From NCBI RefSeq assembly GCF_011397635.1, contig NC_064754.1, positions 37,515,543-37,579,542 on the forward strand: DNA of 64,000 nucleotides, given 5' to 3'. Each line of letters opens with the position of its first letter. Positions within the stretch are counted from its first letter, which is position 1. The notes under the pieces were generated by a model. That model saw only the letters and a list, made by a program, of their open reading frames with translations, was not told where the DNA came from and searched no databases. Source of the DNA: Epinephelus fuscoguttatus. Its lineage: Eukaryota > Chordata > Actinopteri > Perciformes > Serranidae. Made by a program: the position numbers and the translations under genes. Positions 14,440 to 26,929 of this stretch are shown here, piece by piece.

Positions 14440-15030
14440 CTATGATAGCTGATCAGTGGCACAAAAAATGGTTCAGATCATCCGGGGGTTATCAGCACTA
14501 CTTCCGCACTGTAAGGCCCATGGAGCAGGCGCACTAGAGACATAGCGTAGCCGAGTGAAGCCAAGCAACTAACTTCCGGTTTAGCGCTCCACTAATTTGA
14601 ATGTAAATAAAATGATTTAATCTTGTGGCTCATCTAGACTTTCCAAATGTCATCGGACCAAATGGGTCAAATCCTCATGGAGAAGGAGTCATTTCATGGG
14701 GGAATCATGTAACGAACCCCGAAAATTACAGTACCACTATTTGGCCACTACAAAAATTGGTTTCAAAGCCTGGTGCACTTCCTGGAGACCTGGCCATTGA
14801 CTGTATGATAAAGATGAACCGTATGATAGCTACCCAGAAGTGAAGCCAAAGTATCTTGAGCAGCCCCTATAGATCATAAACCCTGCCCCTCCATGTTAGG
14901 GAATGGGACATGGGCCAAACTAAAAACTCAAAGTACACTTCAAATACAGCGGTGAATTTTTTTTTACAATGGAAGGAAGTGGAGATGCGTTGTCCATCTT
15001 TATATACAGTCAATGGTAAAATCAATGTAA
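14440..15030. repeat. Dispersed repeat, family F
   Basis: The sequence contains 'catggagcaggcgcactaga', 'gaatgggacatgggccaaac', 'gaagtgaagccaaagtatct' and near its end 'tatatacagtcaatgg'. The terminal 'tacagtc' motif and 'gaagcca' blocks resemble those at 19935-20935, and the overall word content is like a repeat common in spiny-rayed fish. No coding capacity and no clean ends were found. Confidence 0.4.
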
Positions 15031-18000
15031 GTGGAGTGGCCAAGTTTGAATGTACAGTATCCAACAAGTACACCTTTATCATTGATCGGAACAATATGCT
15101 ATCAGTCAGTCTAACTACAACGACTGAAATGACACTCCTCCTAACTAAAGTAGGTTACAGCCACAAGTGACGCAAAGACACTGGGCTCACAACAACACAT
15201 GTAACCTCAACGAAAAATACTCTAAGCTCCTTGATCAAAACCTAATTTGAAGTTTTTCCACTGGAGCCCTTCAGTTTCTGTGCCATTATTATACAACTGA
15301 TGTAACTAGCATGTGGCGTACCTTAAACACAGCTAATGAAAAGAGATGAGATGAAAGCATCGATGAGCAGACTGAGACCGAAGCCTCTTCACATCTGCAG
15401 TGTCATCCACTTAACGCTGATGGGGACTTCAGAACAAAAAGATGAGAGACAGAGAGAAAGAGAGCTGGAGGTAATAAGTGAGAAGGAGATGAAAGAGAAG
15501 ATAGAAAACAGACAAATCAGGGCTAATTTGTGTAGGAGCCCCATCACAATTCACACTGACACTGGTCCTAAAAGGCAGCTGGCAGCCTCTGCCACACACA
15601 CATGCTTGTTCAGCAGGGGGTTGTGTGCTGCCACTTCAACTGCCCTCCCTTGACCTCTAGTAATGGATTTACTTTTTTAGGCCTGGCGGGTACAAACATA
15701 CTGTATGTACACACAAGCACACACACAAAGCATATGGAAGTTGCCACATCAGTGAGCCGTTCAACTATCAAAAGAGACACTTCGATTTCGTGCCACCGCT
15801 GCTATGAGTCTGCACACTGTAGCCAATTACGGGTAAACTGGCACATCTTCTTTCTCCCATTTACAGATCGACAGGCACAGCAGCTATTTTTACCTCTGCA
15901 TAAAAGCAGAGACTGTTTTCACACTCCGCCAACTGGAACTGTGCCTTTCATTAAGGAAATCTATTTAGAGACGAACAGGGGAAAGAGGCAGAGGAGCGTG
16001 GAAAGATGAGCTCTGATTAAATCTTTCAATGAAAATGTTTGAGGCTCTGTCTGTTATTTCATCACCACACAGCCCGCCAGCTTTTTTAATAGAATGGGGC
16101 GGGCTGCAGTTTGCTGCTTTCAACTACTTTCACGATCCTGAATCAAGACAACACATTTCAAAATCACCATGAACTGTCATCGTTGAGTTATCTCCAAGAC
16201 TCAGCTGGTGTCAATCACTGCTGTAGAGTTAGATGAGTAGGTCATCAGACTGTGACCTCGCCATCTGTGTGTGTGTCAATGGCAATTAGCTTGATAAGCA
16301 CATCAGTATACCAAAGATGTATGGATGTAAGAGGAAAAAGAATCTACACACTATAAAGGAAAGAAGAGACCAACTGATGCAAACATCTATTTATGAGGTG
16401 ACAAAAAAAAGGTGCATAAAAGTGCATTAAATAGAAATATTTTGGTCAAAGGATCAGTAAAATGTACATTTCTATTTGTTGACCTCTTCTCAGATATCTT
16501 GAAATTCTACACTTTACAGACACAATCACAGTTCTTATTTTTATCCCTACCCCTCGTTTTCGAGTACCCCTTTGCCCTTCAGAACCAGAGTTCCATGGAG
16601 TAGCGGCATCAGTATTAGTCAATGGCTTCTTGTGAGCAGATGTAACTATGGCAATAATGGTATTATCCCAATGACTTCTGCCATTTATCTGATGGACACT
16701 CGCCATTCATTCACACAAGTTTCATGCAATCAATCAAGTCAAGTCAAGTCAAGTCATCAAATAATAAAGAACACTGCGGTGCTACTAGTGGTGCTCTGTA
16801 GGCTAACATTAGCAACCTCTGCTCCTACCCTACCAGTCTGCACTGATATAGAGTCCACCAGGGATGAAGTTTTTCTGTAGGCCAATGTGGGAGTTAGCAT
16901 TGCACTGGTTCCCTCCCTCATTCCTGCGACTCTATCTCTAGAGGAGCAGTAACAAGCGCAGAAATAACCATTATAATATTAGCTAGCTAGCTACTTAGCT
17001 TCAGCATCAGCATAGGGTTTACTACTAGTGATTTTTTGTCATGATTTTTATGAAGAAAAGGACCATAGTACTTTGAAAAGACATTACACCGAGACAATAA
17101 AATGGATATTGTAACTTTTAAACCTTTGCTAATAAAGAAAATCAGCTTTGGGTTTCTTTTGTTGGCTGTGCAGCCATCTTGCCAATGACTTCTCAAACTC
17201 GGTTAGGAGTGCATCTCTGAAAACCCTGTTTGTAGGTCCATGTAGCCCTTTGCCCTACCCCACTATCCAAACAACAATCATGATACCCTAACCCTAGGCC
17301 TGAACACGCAAAATGGAAGGGTAGGACGAAGCGGTAGTGGCAAAGAGTGTATTGGGATTGAGCCTTTGAACTGATGCACCTGAAACGTTATTTTTGGACC
17401 TAATAAAAACAGACTTAAAAGCAGCAGCTACAGTCCCATCTGTGACCGCTGTTATGATCTCATTGTCCAAACCTCCTTTTGCTTTTAATGTAGGTAAAAC
17501 TGACAGGGCGTGGCGAGACATGCTGTATGCACCAGTAAACGCAGCTGAGGGCTCCTTATCCATTAAGTGCCTGTTACCTGGATGGTGGATCATTCATTTG
17601 AAGTGCACTTAAAAAAAAAAAAAAAAAAGGAGAGCGACACTGAGATGGATGCCAGCTGTGTCGTGCACAGGATGATGAGGCGAGACGGTGCTGTCAGACA
17701 AAACGACTTTAAATAATGACCCTCTCTCCGGCGTGGCCACTGAATGTCTAACTAACAAGCTCATTGAAACGCACGACAGAAACTCTGGGAAACACGAGTC
17801 CCGCCGGGAACAGGTGGCTTCCCCACCATTGAGTTTCTGCTTGTTTTAATTAATGATGGTGGCTGGGCTATTCTAACACCGGACCTCACTGTCATTACTT
17901 TAGTTCAGAAGTAACGGGGTAATGATCATAAATCATGCACACAGAGTAAAACCCTCTGGCTAGACGACATTCCTGAAAGATCTGAAAGACTTTTATTTGT

Positions 18001-19739
18001 GCAGTTATAGTGAGGAGTTTTGGGATCATAACTTGCATTCAGGGGCTTTTCTATACCACCAAGCAAGAAATTAAGGGGGGAAACACATCCATGGAAAGTA
18101 TGCAGCCATGTGAAAGTGTTTAATCACTAAGCTCCTGCGGGCGCGTGCCTGGGGCATTTCAACATGCCACTGGGAGCAGGCTGTCGACACAAAGGCAACT
18201 GTGGACACACACATGGATCCCTCTCTCTATCACACACACACACACACGGACACAAGGCCCAGAATCACAGAAATGTTACTGTGCAAGTGCTCCATCTACT
18301 TTGAGCTGAGCCATGTTTCCAGTCTGTACACGTTGGGACTTCCAATCTCAGCCTTTACAAGCAATGGGACATCCCCAGTCGCCTCAGATAAAAACTTAAT
18401 GTGTTTGCTGTAGGTGTAGCCCTTTTTAATCCACCTTGCGCAAAATCACTCACTGTGCAAAAGTGACTTCAAAACAGAGAGGCCTTCTGCGTTCCACCTT
18501 TTAGAGATGAACGTGAGAAGCAAAAATGCTAAGGTACAAGACAAAGAATTCTCGTAAAACATTTCTAATCGTCTAACGAGGAAATCCATCTGATAAGCCT
18601 TCCCAGGGAGTACAAAACAAATGTGTTTGGCTCATATCAGGGTACAACCTAAACATGCTTTATATGGTTTATCAGATAAATCCTGGACATTAACTGTGGT
18701 ACATCCTTAAATCCCCAGAAAAAAACATGAGAAACAGAGACTCCAAAACAGACCTTTTCAGACCTTTATGGATGATACATATTGTATGTAATCAGGCCCC
18801 CATGACTGCAGGCTTCCCAGGCTGGGACACTTTGATTATGAAGGAGAGAGAGGGCAGTGCAGCTGCTATCCTCCTAACAGCATCTCCTCTGCTTCATTAG
18901 ACGTCTCTGTCTGTGTTCAGTCCTCCTGCTTGTTTCAGGCGATGGGGAACACGAATCAAAGCATTCTGAGGTTTGCTCTCTTACTTCCTGCACACAGAGG
19001 AGGAAAGCACTTATACAGCAACAAAATCCTCTCCGGGGACACAAGAGAGGAGTGAAGGGGAAAGCGAACAGAGCGACGCAGCACTTTGATTCCAGCCCCC
19101 GACGGTCTGAAACCCAGAAACTGATAGCTGTATGTACCGAGTTCACACAGGGGCTGGTAAAAATGATATGATGGGGAAGGTTTTGTACACAGCCCAAACT
19201 GCGTTAAAGAGGATGGAGGAAAGTCGTAGTCCAAACAAAAAGTGAGAAGATGATCCTGTCTTTTCTTTTCTGTCTTGCTGTGTAAACACTCCTGATAGGA
19301 TGGGCAGAAATAAATGTGCTCTGCCTTTGACAAGGCAGGGATGCCAGAGTTGATTAACACAAGAGATGCATCATTGTCTTCATCTCTGGGCATCTTATTT
19401 TGTCAGTGTTACACTCACTGGAACATTTTCTTCAAATGAATAAGTCACAGCTACTACCAAGAAGGTCAAGTTGTGGCTTAAAGGAAGTTTGGATAAGGTT
19501 TACGAACTAAGTATGCTTGAAAGAAACTAGTCTGAACAAAGGACTGTCCAACCACATCTAAAGGCAAAAATGTTGTGACACTGGATAGGCATGGCAAGAC
19601 AGTGTCTAGACGCTGTTCTACAATCCGACAAGAACTTCATTTGAAGCATGCCAAAGCTTGTGTTGGTTTGTTGGATGTGTGACATTGCCCAGCCACCTGG
19701 ACTAACCCAATCTTTACTCTCTTTACATAAAGGGCCATA

Positions 19740-19915
19740 ATGAAAAGGTCTTGGACAAGCGGGGTCATCCATTAATCGCAGGGTTGGCAGCTCAATCCCC
19801 GCCTCCTCCAATGGAAATGTTAAACTGTCCTTGAGCAAGACTGTGAACCCCAGCTGCCCGTTAGGCAAACGTTAGGCCAGTGCCTAAGCCAGCCAGTCAC
19901 TGTGTGAGCATGTGT
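19740..19915. repeat. Probable tRNA-like SINE remnant
   Basis: The segment includes 'ttggcagctcaatccccgcc', 'aactgtccttgagcaagact' followed by 'gtgaacccc', and 'gccagtcactgtgtgagcat' followed by 'gtgtgtgaatcaa'. This word order is like that of a SINE-type repeat found widely in percomorph fish. A tail and target duplication are not visible, so this is a diverged fragment. Confidence 0.4.
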
Positions 19916-19934
19916 GTGAATCAAGGGTCAGCCT

Positions 19935-20935
19935 CTGGGGCTGAAAACTGAAGCCAATATGGAAGTGCCAAAAACTGCAGTTCCTCAAATGGCCACTTGA
20001 GGCTGGCTCCAAAAGCTAGTAAATGCCCACCGACCCCATGTTAAAATGCACAAACTTTGAGATGTTTACTCTCCGGTGCAAAAACATTTTTTTTTTTATC
20101 TCTATACATAATTGCTCTGTTCATGACAACTGTACGGAGGTGAATTTTTATATAACTCATCTGTTTGAATTTCATTAAGGCTTAAAGTTATGCATAATTT
20201 AGGGCGTGGCCGTTTTGAGTGACAGGAGGGCGCTGTCCACTGACAAGTTGCTACCATAGCATTGATGTTGGTTAGGTAACGTAACCATGGCGTAACCCCA
20301 ATTTCAAAGAGTATAGGCATAGCCATGGGTGTTTCTATTTCAGTGTATTTTAAGTTCATGAAAGTTAACTGTAACATTTCAAAAAGGGGTAGACTCTCTA
20401 AGGGCCAATTCATAGTTTCCACATCCGTGTGTCCGTGAGGGTCCACATGTCCATGAAGGTCCATGTGATGTAAATGTCGTCAGCCACCCATGTCCGTAAT
20501 GGTCCACACAGACCTTATGTGGACAGCAGCCCATTTTTTGGGGTGTTAATTGAACTATGAATAGAACCACACGCATGTCTGCATGACTATAGCTGTCTGC
20601 AGACGTTCAATGTAGAAAGTATGTCTGAGCCTTCAGGAATCAGTTTTCCCAGTCAGTACATTTTGTTTAAATGATTTAAAGCCCAGTATTTGTTTGCAAA
20701 AATTAGCATAAGCAGTATCACAGTTAACCAAGCTATAAATGTTCTATGCTAACCACGCTAGCAGCTTTTGTTAGGGTTAGCCCCAACCGCTCACATCCAA
20801 ACATGGTCACTTCTGGCTTCAAAAATCCAAGACAACAACAGCCAAAATGCCAAACTCAGCTTCAGAATGGAAGTCCACAAACCAGTGAGTGTTGTCACAG
20901 TGGCTACGTCCATTATTTTATACAGTCTATAGTGT
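19935..20935. repeat. Dispersed repeat, family F-like
   Basis: The left end has 'gaagccaatatggaagtgcc' and the right end 'ggctacgtccattattttat' followed by 'acagtctatag'. The interior has gene-like words such as 'aaatggccacttgaggctgg' but no long conserved reading frame. It resembles fish dispersed repeats that end in the 'tacagtctat' motif. Confidence 0.4.
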
Positions 20936-21641
20936 GAAAAAGTAAATGACAGGCAAATGCAGTCTATACAGCATCATTCCTGATATTAAGAGGAGTGTCG
21001 TTTTACATCTGCCCTCTCAAAATGCTGCAAAATAAATCAAGCTACACACACACACACACACTCAGAGGCACTTCATAGTGTGTATTTGTGCATTAGACAA
21101 ATAAAAGCCTAAACCTCACTCTGTTTTCAAGCAGACCTTGACTTTTGTCTCTCATGCAGTAACACAGGTTGCCAGACTGGTTTAAAATGCTTCTTTTCCT
21201 CGTCTTTAGTGGCCCATCATTTCTCTTCCTTAGTTGCTTCACAGAGGCTGGGGGTCTCAGAGGTCAGCCCCTTGACAAATGAAGCAACACATTGTGAGGA
21301 GGAAGGAGAAAAGGAGAATAAAAGAGTGAAAGGACATTTGTTGCTGCCAGACCGGGCAGCGACCTCACCATTTGGACAAACCCAGGTTTTTTAAGACTGA
21401 CGTCCACTTGAGGAAATTCAAAGCTGTGCCGCACGCATTAAAAAAGCAGATTGAGAGGCCCACTTAGTGCTTGTCCATAGACTATGCTCCTTCACTACTA
21501 CACCCACACACACACAGACACACACGCACCCCACACCCGAGCAAGCCTTTCCCGTAATCCCATGGGACCTCAGTCCACCCCTGAAAGAGTGAGCCTGACA
21601 CGAGCCTCTGACTCAACCCAACATCCCCACTGACCCCCCTG

Positions 21642-21698
<57 letters not shown>
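21642..21698. repeat. (CA)n microsatellite
   Basis: CA run with one AAC interruption. On the minus strand it reads as TGTG and creates spurious Cys-Val repeat frames. A TG-rich counterpart lies at 21924-21950. Confidence 0.95.
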
Positions 21699-21699
<1 letters not shown>

Positions 21700-21919
21700 T
21701 CCCCCCCACAGAAAGTAGGGGGCCCCAGGTCGGGCAGGTGCTGTGGCAGCCCTGAAGAGTGGTGGCCGTGCATGTATAAGCGTGTATAGATGTGTGTGTA
21801 TCTGTGTGTGTGTGTCTGTGTGTGATAGTAGGGGGCCCGTTTGCCGTCTGTCAGTCCAACATGCTGCATGCATGATCAGCCAGTCTGTGTTTTTCTTCTC
21901 CTGGGGTTTCTTGGCTCTA

Positions 21920-21923
<4 letters not shown>

Positions 21924-21950
<27 letters not shown>
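21924..21950. repeat. (TG)n microsatellite
   Basis: Uninterrupted TG run, about 230 bp from the CA run at 21642-21698. The two together could pair as an inverted repeat. Confidence 0.9.
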
Positions 21951-22509
21951 TAGCGTGTGTGTCTTTGCGCGTCCACGCCCACATGTTTCTTTTACAAGAT
22001 CGGTCTGACTGATGGATCAATGCATCTAGGATTATGTATCACCCTAATTGCATTATCAGGGTCAGTGTCAGCAGACGACACACCCACAGCCTCCAGTGTC
22101 CTCCCTCTCATCTGATGTTCTCACCTCCGCAGGGGTTTGGCTTGACGAAGCCGCGGCCTGGTTACATGTTATGCCATGATTGTTACCCAGCAGGCGAAGG
22201 ATTTAAAGCTACACTAAGCAAGATTTTGATCTAAAAATACATTTGCCTAATCAGCCTAAATCACAAAGTGGGGCTGAAGGAGAGAAGATGGAGCTTTCTC
22301 CACCAGCTGAGACCTGGCAGTTTCACGTCATTTAGCTAAATCAAATTCTGGTTTTGAGTATGTTTACCCACAGGGAGAAACAAAGACAAGCAGGGATGGT
22401 AAACATGAGCGTGAGAAGTTAAACATGATACATGATTTCTGTGGACTGGAGTTAAACATTTTCTGACAGCTAGCTCTTAGTGCCAGTGACATAATTTCCT
22501 GGTGCAGGT

Positions 22510-23316
22510 TTAAAGGGACAGTTCACCCCCTTATCAAAAATGCATATTTTTATCTCTTACTTGTTGTGCTGTATATCAGTCTAGATTGTTTTGATGTGAG
22601 TTGCCGAGTGTTGGAGATATTGGCCATAGAGATGTCCGTCTTCTCTCCAGTATAATGGAACTAGATGGCACTTGCCTTGTGATGCTCAAAGCACCAAAAA
22701 CAGACATCTGAAAAACTCCTCAGTAATGTCTCTTTCCACAAATCATGACCCGCTTACGGAAGATAATCCACAGACCTTGTTGTCAGCAGTTTTTGTGTAG
22801 GAACTGTTTTCTGTCTACCAGACTAGACTTGCCAACCGTATCACTGCGGAGAAGGAAGTGTGCATCTACTGCTAGCTCACCTAGCACCTAGCAACCTTAC
22901 AGCTCAGCCGAGGAGGACACCATTTATGTTGACATCTTGCACTGTCACAAGCAAGAGCCTCTCGTCTATGAGGACATGAACACTTCCTTTTGCGCTGTAA
23001 TGTGATTGGTATAAAAAGAAATAGTTCCGAAATGAAACTGCTCACAACAAGGTCTGTGGATTATCTTGAATAACCAGGTCATGATTTCTAGAAAGAGACA
23101 TTGCTGTTGAGTTTTTCAAATGTATTTTTCAGGTGTTTTAAGCGCCACAAGCCGAGTGCCATCTAGTTCCATTATACTGGCGAAACCACAGACATCTCTA
23201 CAGCTGATATCTCCAACACTTGGCAACTCACACCAAAACAATCTAATTTACTGAATAGCACTGGAGGTAAGAGGAAAAATATGTATTTTTGATTTTTGGG
23301 TGAACTGTCCCTTTAA
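22510..23316. repeat. Family A TTAA-bounded long-hairpin repeat, copy 1
   Basis: The element starts 'ttaaagggacagttcacccc' and ends 'gggtgaactgtccctttaa', which are inverted repeats with TTAA at both extremities. The inversion continues inward for about 300 bases: 'gatgtgagttgccgagtgtt' on the left against 'aacacttggcaactcacacc' on the right, and 'ctagatggcac' against 'gtgccatctag'. The centre has 'tgcatctactgctagctcac'. Related copies lie at 35245-35818, 44977-46026, 52276-53070 and, as a fragment, 62976-63096. TTAA ends suit a piggyBac-like target preference, but no transposase is present, so the superfamily is an inference. Confidence 0.75.
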
Positions 23317-23750
23317 GTAACTTCCCATTATTGGTAAAGCCAGTGTTAAAGCATGATTATAATGTCAAGGCCATGATACATGGACAAAATTGGTAAAAGT
23401 CACGTCATTATAAGTAATTTATAGGCATGTATTACATTAAAGCCCTAAATATTTTTCACATAAAGTAACTTTATTCTGTTTTGATGTTCTCACTGATGCT
23501 TATGATGCAACATTTCATATAAGTTCATCAAAAATCTTCTCCATGTTTCATGACCTTTAAGCAGGACAATGCAGCATTTCATCTGGCCAACACATCTGTG
23601 CCAGTTCAAGCCAATAATAACATACATTAAGCCAGAGGTTATCCACGGGTCACTCACACAGATGAGCATCTTCGAAGACAACACTGCTCCACAATGAGTG
23701 AAACATGCATATGGTGAGAGGTTCAAGCCACTGTAGCTTGAGGTACATAC

Positions 23751-23774
23751 CTTGTCAAACAGAGACTTCCATTG
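23751..23774 (-). other. rhbdl3: 24-nt micro-exon of rhbdl3
   Basis: The exon is phase 0 on both sides and adds eight residues (QWKSLFDK). The acceptor side reads 'cctctctttccttttgtctc' followed by AG, and the donor is GTATGT. Its short length explains why no frame call would reveal it. Skipping it would keep the reading frame but remove the segment that leads into the first EF-hand. Confidence 0.8.
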
Positions 23775-24557
23775 CTGAGACAAAAGGAAAGAGAGGGGAA
23801 AAGTGATGGAGTGAGTGGAAGAGATCCAAAGGAAGAAGGAAAAAAATCTCAGAAACAGGTGCATGAGTGGAGAAAAGCACCTGTTTGGAAATGATGAGAC
23901 TTGGCCAAAAGGACTTCCCTGTCTGTGCGCGTTTGCCTTAATTGCAGTCTTGAAACCCCATGCTGTTATTATCTGATCATTGTGCTCAATGAGCCACAGC
24001 AAAAGATAATAAGGTACCAAAGTGTGGATCATTATGTGTAAGGGGTTTCTTATAGTAGGCTATTTGGATGTTTGAGACAACTAATGGAGCAAGAGAGCTG
24101 TGGGTGCGTATGTGAGTGTGTGTGTCCCTTTGAAAAAAATCACAGTAATATTCCTAGAAGGGGTGTGCTGTGTGTGTCTGGTGGCTGCCTTTACTTGTGT
24201 GAAACTCAGCAATTTAAATCCAATCTGATATCACCGTAAACCTCCAGTTGTGCCATGACATTTTAAAATACATTTATGCTATGACATTCTGCTTCATGAA
24301 ATCAAATGCATTGGAAAATTTTGGACCAGTGCAAAGGAAAGTTGGGGTCCTGCTGCGTAAGTGCAAACATGTGAAAAGGTGCACTTGAGGTCCCTCTGTG
24401 CTGTGTGTAGACTTACGTCCTCTGGGGCCACGGGGAGGACGTCGGTGCTTTCCAAAACCTCGATCTCCTCGCCCTCCGCGTTGGACGCCACCGCCGGAGA
24501 GGAGTTCACAGGCGCCTCCCGGGTTCCGCCCGTCATCCTCGGGCTGCTCTTCTCCAT
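23751..24557 (-). CDS. rhbdl3: Rhomboid-related protein 3, first two coding exons (partial gene)
   Basis: Coding exon 1 is 24557-24417 (47 codons, starting MEKSSPRMTG) and ends at a GTAAGT donor. Exon 2 is 23774-23751, only 24 nt, encoding QWKSLFDK, with a strong polypyrimidine acceptor and a GTATGT donor. The junction PVAPED-QWKSLFDK matches the start of vertebrate RHBDL3, where an acidic N-terminus and APED lead into HWKVLFDQ just before the EF-hands. RHBDL3 is an EF-hand-containing multi-pass rhomboid-family protein expressed mainly in the nervous system. The EF-hand and rhomboid exons are not recognised in the window and should lie further left. The call rests on this short match plus synteny, since RHOT1 and RHBDL3 are also tandem neighbours in human. 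The start ATG is the first in this frame, inside a CpG-rich area. Confidence 0.82.
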
Positions 24558-25600
24558 GCACCCGCGGAGAGCAGCTTCTCAGTCCTCAGGAATGAGTCCA
24601 CATAGTTTAAAATCCCATTTCGCTTCCTATGTGTGCGTCAGCAACGACAGAAAGTAAGAAAGCGGAGCATTATGCTCGCTTGCGCATCCCTTTGAGACTG
24701 ATCACTCTTGGATTTTGGGCAGTCAGATGAGTCCAGGTGAAATGATGGATACCAGTTAATTAATATGTCCCCGGCGCACTTCTTCCACTTAGACAGGGCA
24801 AACAAATCTGCATCCGTAAAGAAAAAGTTGATTTGGGGATAGTTTAGTGATAGTTCTGGGCTGTGCAGTCCCTTTGTGGTGTCACACCACCGTCCACAAC
24901 ATCGTTAGTCAGCAGTGACAGGGGTTTGCAGAGCTGGAGAGGAGCCTGGATTTTGTCCGCCACGAACAGAGGCAGCGGTCCAAGTTTGTGAAGCAGGGGG
25001 GGACGCACATTTACAAAGTCTCCTCACTTTGAGAGATGCGACGCAGCAGCAGAGCGCGGATCCATCTGAAAGAAATAATGACATCATCAAACACTGAACG
25101 ACAACATGAAAGGCAGGACAGAGATGACAAATCGGACTGGATGACGCACAGGTCTCATATGGCTGCTCCATCCAGGGGAGCCGGTGAAACTCGACTAAAA
25201 CCAGCGCGGGCACCGCCACATGGCAGACTCAAGAGAGAGAAGTCCAAGCAAAAGTGCCCAATTTTTTGGTGCGTCATGATACCTGGCACGCTGCTTCTCT
25301 GCCGGTCGGCGGCGCAGAGCGGGGACAGCCGTCTGCTCTCTCCGCCGTGTGCCGACGGGAAGCTTCAAAGAGGGGGGTGGGACTCACCGACCGCCTCCGC
25401 TGGGATGGTTGGTTTAGCTCTGGGAGACGCCGGGACTCTGCTCCAGCCGCATGCGTCCCTCCAGGCACACAGAGAGAGATGGAGAGAGAGAGGGCGGGGG
25501 TGGAGAGAGGGGAGGCAGGGAGAGATTTGGCCGGCGGTGAGGAGGGATCACCAGCCACTCCCGCCCGGGGGTTTCGAGGAACTCCGGCTCCCTGAATGAA
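24400..25600. promoter_or_regulatory. CpG-rich promoter region of rhbdl3
   Basis: This stretch is visibly richer in G+C and in CG dinucleotides than the AT-rich surroundings, and it contains the rhbdl3 start codon at 24557. It runs upstream of the gene on the minus strand. Long frames on both strands (25036-25599 plus; 25274-25663 minus) arise from the low stop-codon density of GC-rich DNA. No TATA box is assigned. Confidence 0.6.
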
Positions 25601-26929
25601 CAGCTGGCTGTCACTGGCTCCCTGGCTCAGAGGCTGTAGGTCGTCTGTGCATGATGATGACATGTAGTAGTTGTGTACTAATGATATGGTAATTTACTAC
25701 ACCAGTCTAATATTCAATACTGTGACCCTATCAGGTGCCTTTTTTTAGTAAAAGAACCATTTATAAAGCCTTTATAAGCATTGACTAATGGTAAATCATC
25801 TGTCAGTGCTTTACAGATCAGTGAGGCGCCATTAACAGGAGGATGAGGAAAAAAACCCTCTGCATAATCCTTTCTGTTTGTTATAAATGTTGGTAATACA
25901 TTAATAAAGGGACATGAGTTCACATGTTTGCAATTATATTTAAATTAGTCATAAATAGCCTGTATTTTTTTAACAATAATTCATCAAATCTTCAGTTGTA
26001 AATTAATAAATAGGTAGATTTAAATAGGCAGGTACTGTTAAATGGTCCATGGGAGTGGTTTTCCTAAAACATTAAAGAGCTGAAATGACAATAAGTAGCT
26101 TAATAAAGTGGCTTGTTACTGATCTTTTAGCATTAACTAAAAAAAATAATCATTAACAACTACATTTTTGTCAACTTAAGTGCATTAGGCTATATGAGGT
26201 GCATTTAGAAAGTGGTTAAAGAGGTAAAACATTTTTATTACTTTTTTCCCTTTTTTATTTTCGCAGTAGTAGTAGTTCAGAGGCAGAGTGGAGGGTGGCC
26301 CTGAATGTTTTCTCAAAATCCCAGAATCTTTTAAAGTTTTTAAAAATACCTTCAACCTTGTGTTATTCAAATAATAATAGCCTGTGCCCATGCTGTTTAT
26401 CCTACTCTGTTATTCCCTAAAGAAACCTAATATAATAGAGTTATTTTTCCAATGTTGGCCTAGTATTCAGTTAAGAGTATTGAAGGCCACATTTACTTTG
26501 CAACTGACCCTTCACTCAGCCCCGCCCCTTCGTGATGGTGCAACTAACTGCACTTCCTGAAGAAATATCAAATTTTGGGGAAAACGAAAAAGAGATTTCA
26601 GAGAGAAGCAGACGGGGGGGGTTAAAGGACATATCCAGGATGTCAAACTAACTCAGCAGCAAGACCAGGTTAAAAATATAACTATACAGATCACAGTGTA
26701 AAAGTGAACCATCACATCACTGGCGGTCGAGACATAAGTCAACGAACATAAAGGGAAACTTCGCCAATATTGAACCAGCTGTGTCATCGCAGTGTGTGCA
26801 GATGAATGGTTTTTGGCTTCCCACTGTGCCGCTGCCAGTGACTGGACCTCATAGGGGGGAACTCCAGGGGGGAGCTAAACATAACCTGGTTCCATAGACT
26901 CCGCCCACTCAACTGAGTAGGCTTGCATC

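Larger units (their letters stand above)
1..23750. other. Gene-poor stretch, probably rhbdl3 intron 2 or downstream DNA, with many repeats
   Basis: I searched both strands for further rhbdl3 exons (EF-hand exon and rhomboid transmembrane exons with the GxSG and HxG motifs) and for any other gene, and recognised none. The stretch holds microsatellites, a tRNA-derived SINE, and several dispersed repeats listed separately. Open frames here (for example 15602-16009 plus and 21613-22020 minus) lack family similarity, splice signals or biased composition and look like chance frames. Because rhbdl3 is read on the minus strand from 24557 leftwards and its second exon ends at 23751, this stretch is most simply intronic. 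Exons that lack obvious motifs may have been missed by eye. Confidence 0.5.

Noticed and set aside
15602-16009. 135-codon plus-strand open frame
   Set aside because: No similarity to a family, no conserved motifs, no splice context; composition like the surrounding intron-like DNA.
16728-16756. Short tandem of 'tcaag' (possible regulatory repeat)
   Set aside because: Only a few five-base units; a minor simple repeat.
21613-22020. Minus-strand frame with long Cys-Val and Thr-His repeats
   Set aside because: A translation of CA/TG microsatellites.
23490-24032. 180-codon open frame on the minus strand
   Set aside because: Its only meaningful part is the rhbdl3 micro-exon QWKSLFDK; the rest is intron sequence read through both splice sites.
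24900-25220. Possible upstream or divergent gene at the rhbdl3 promoter
   Set aside because: Short frames on both strands but no domain, no splice sites in phase and no known neighbour gene at this place in other vertebrates.
25036-25599. 187-codon open frame on the plus strand in GC-rich DNA
   Set aside because: It lies in the CpG-rich rhbdl3 promoter, overlaps other long frames on both strands, is rich in Arg/Gly/Pro as random GC-rich sequence would be, and shows no known domain.
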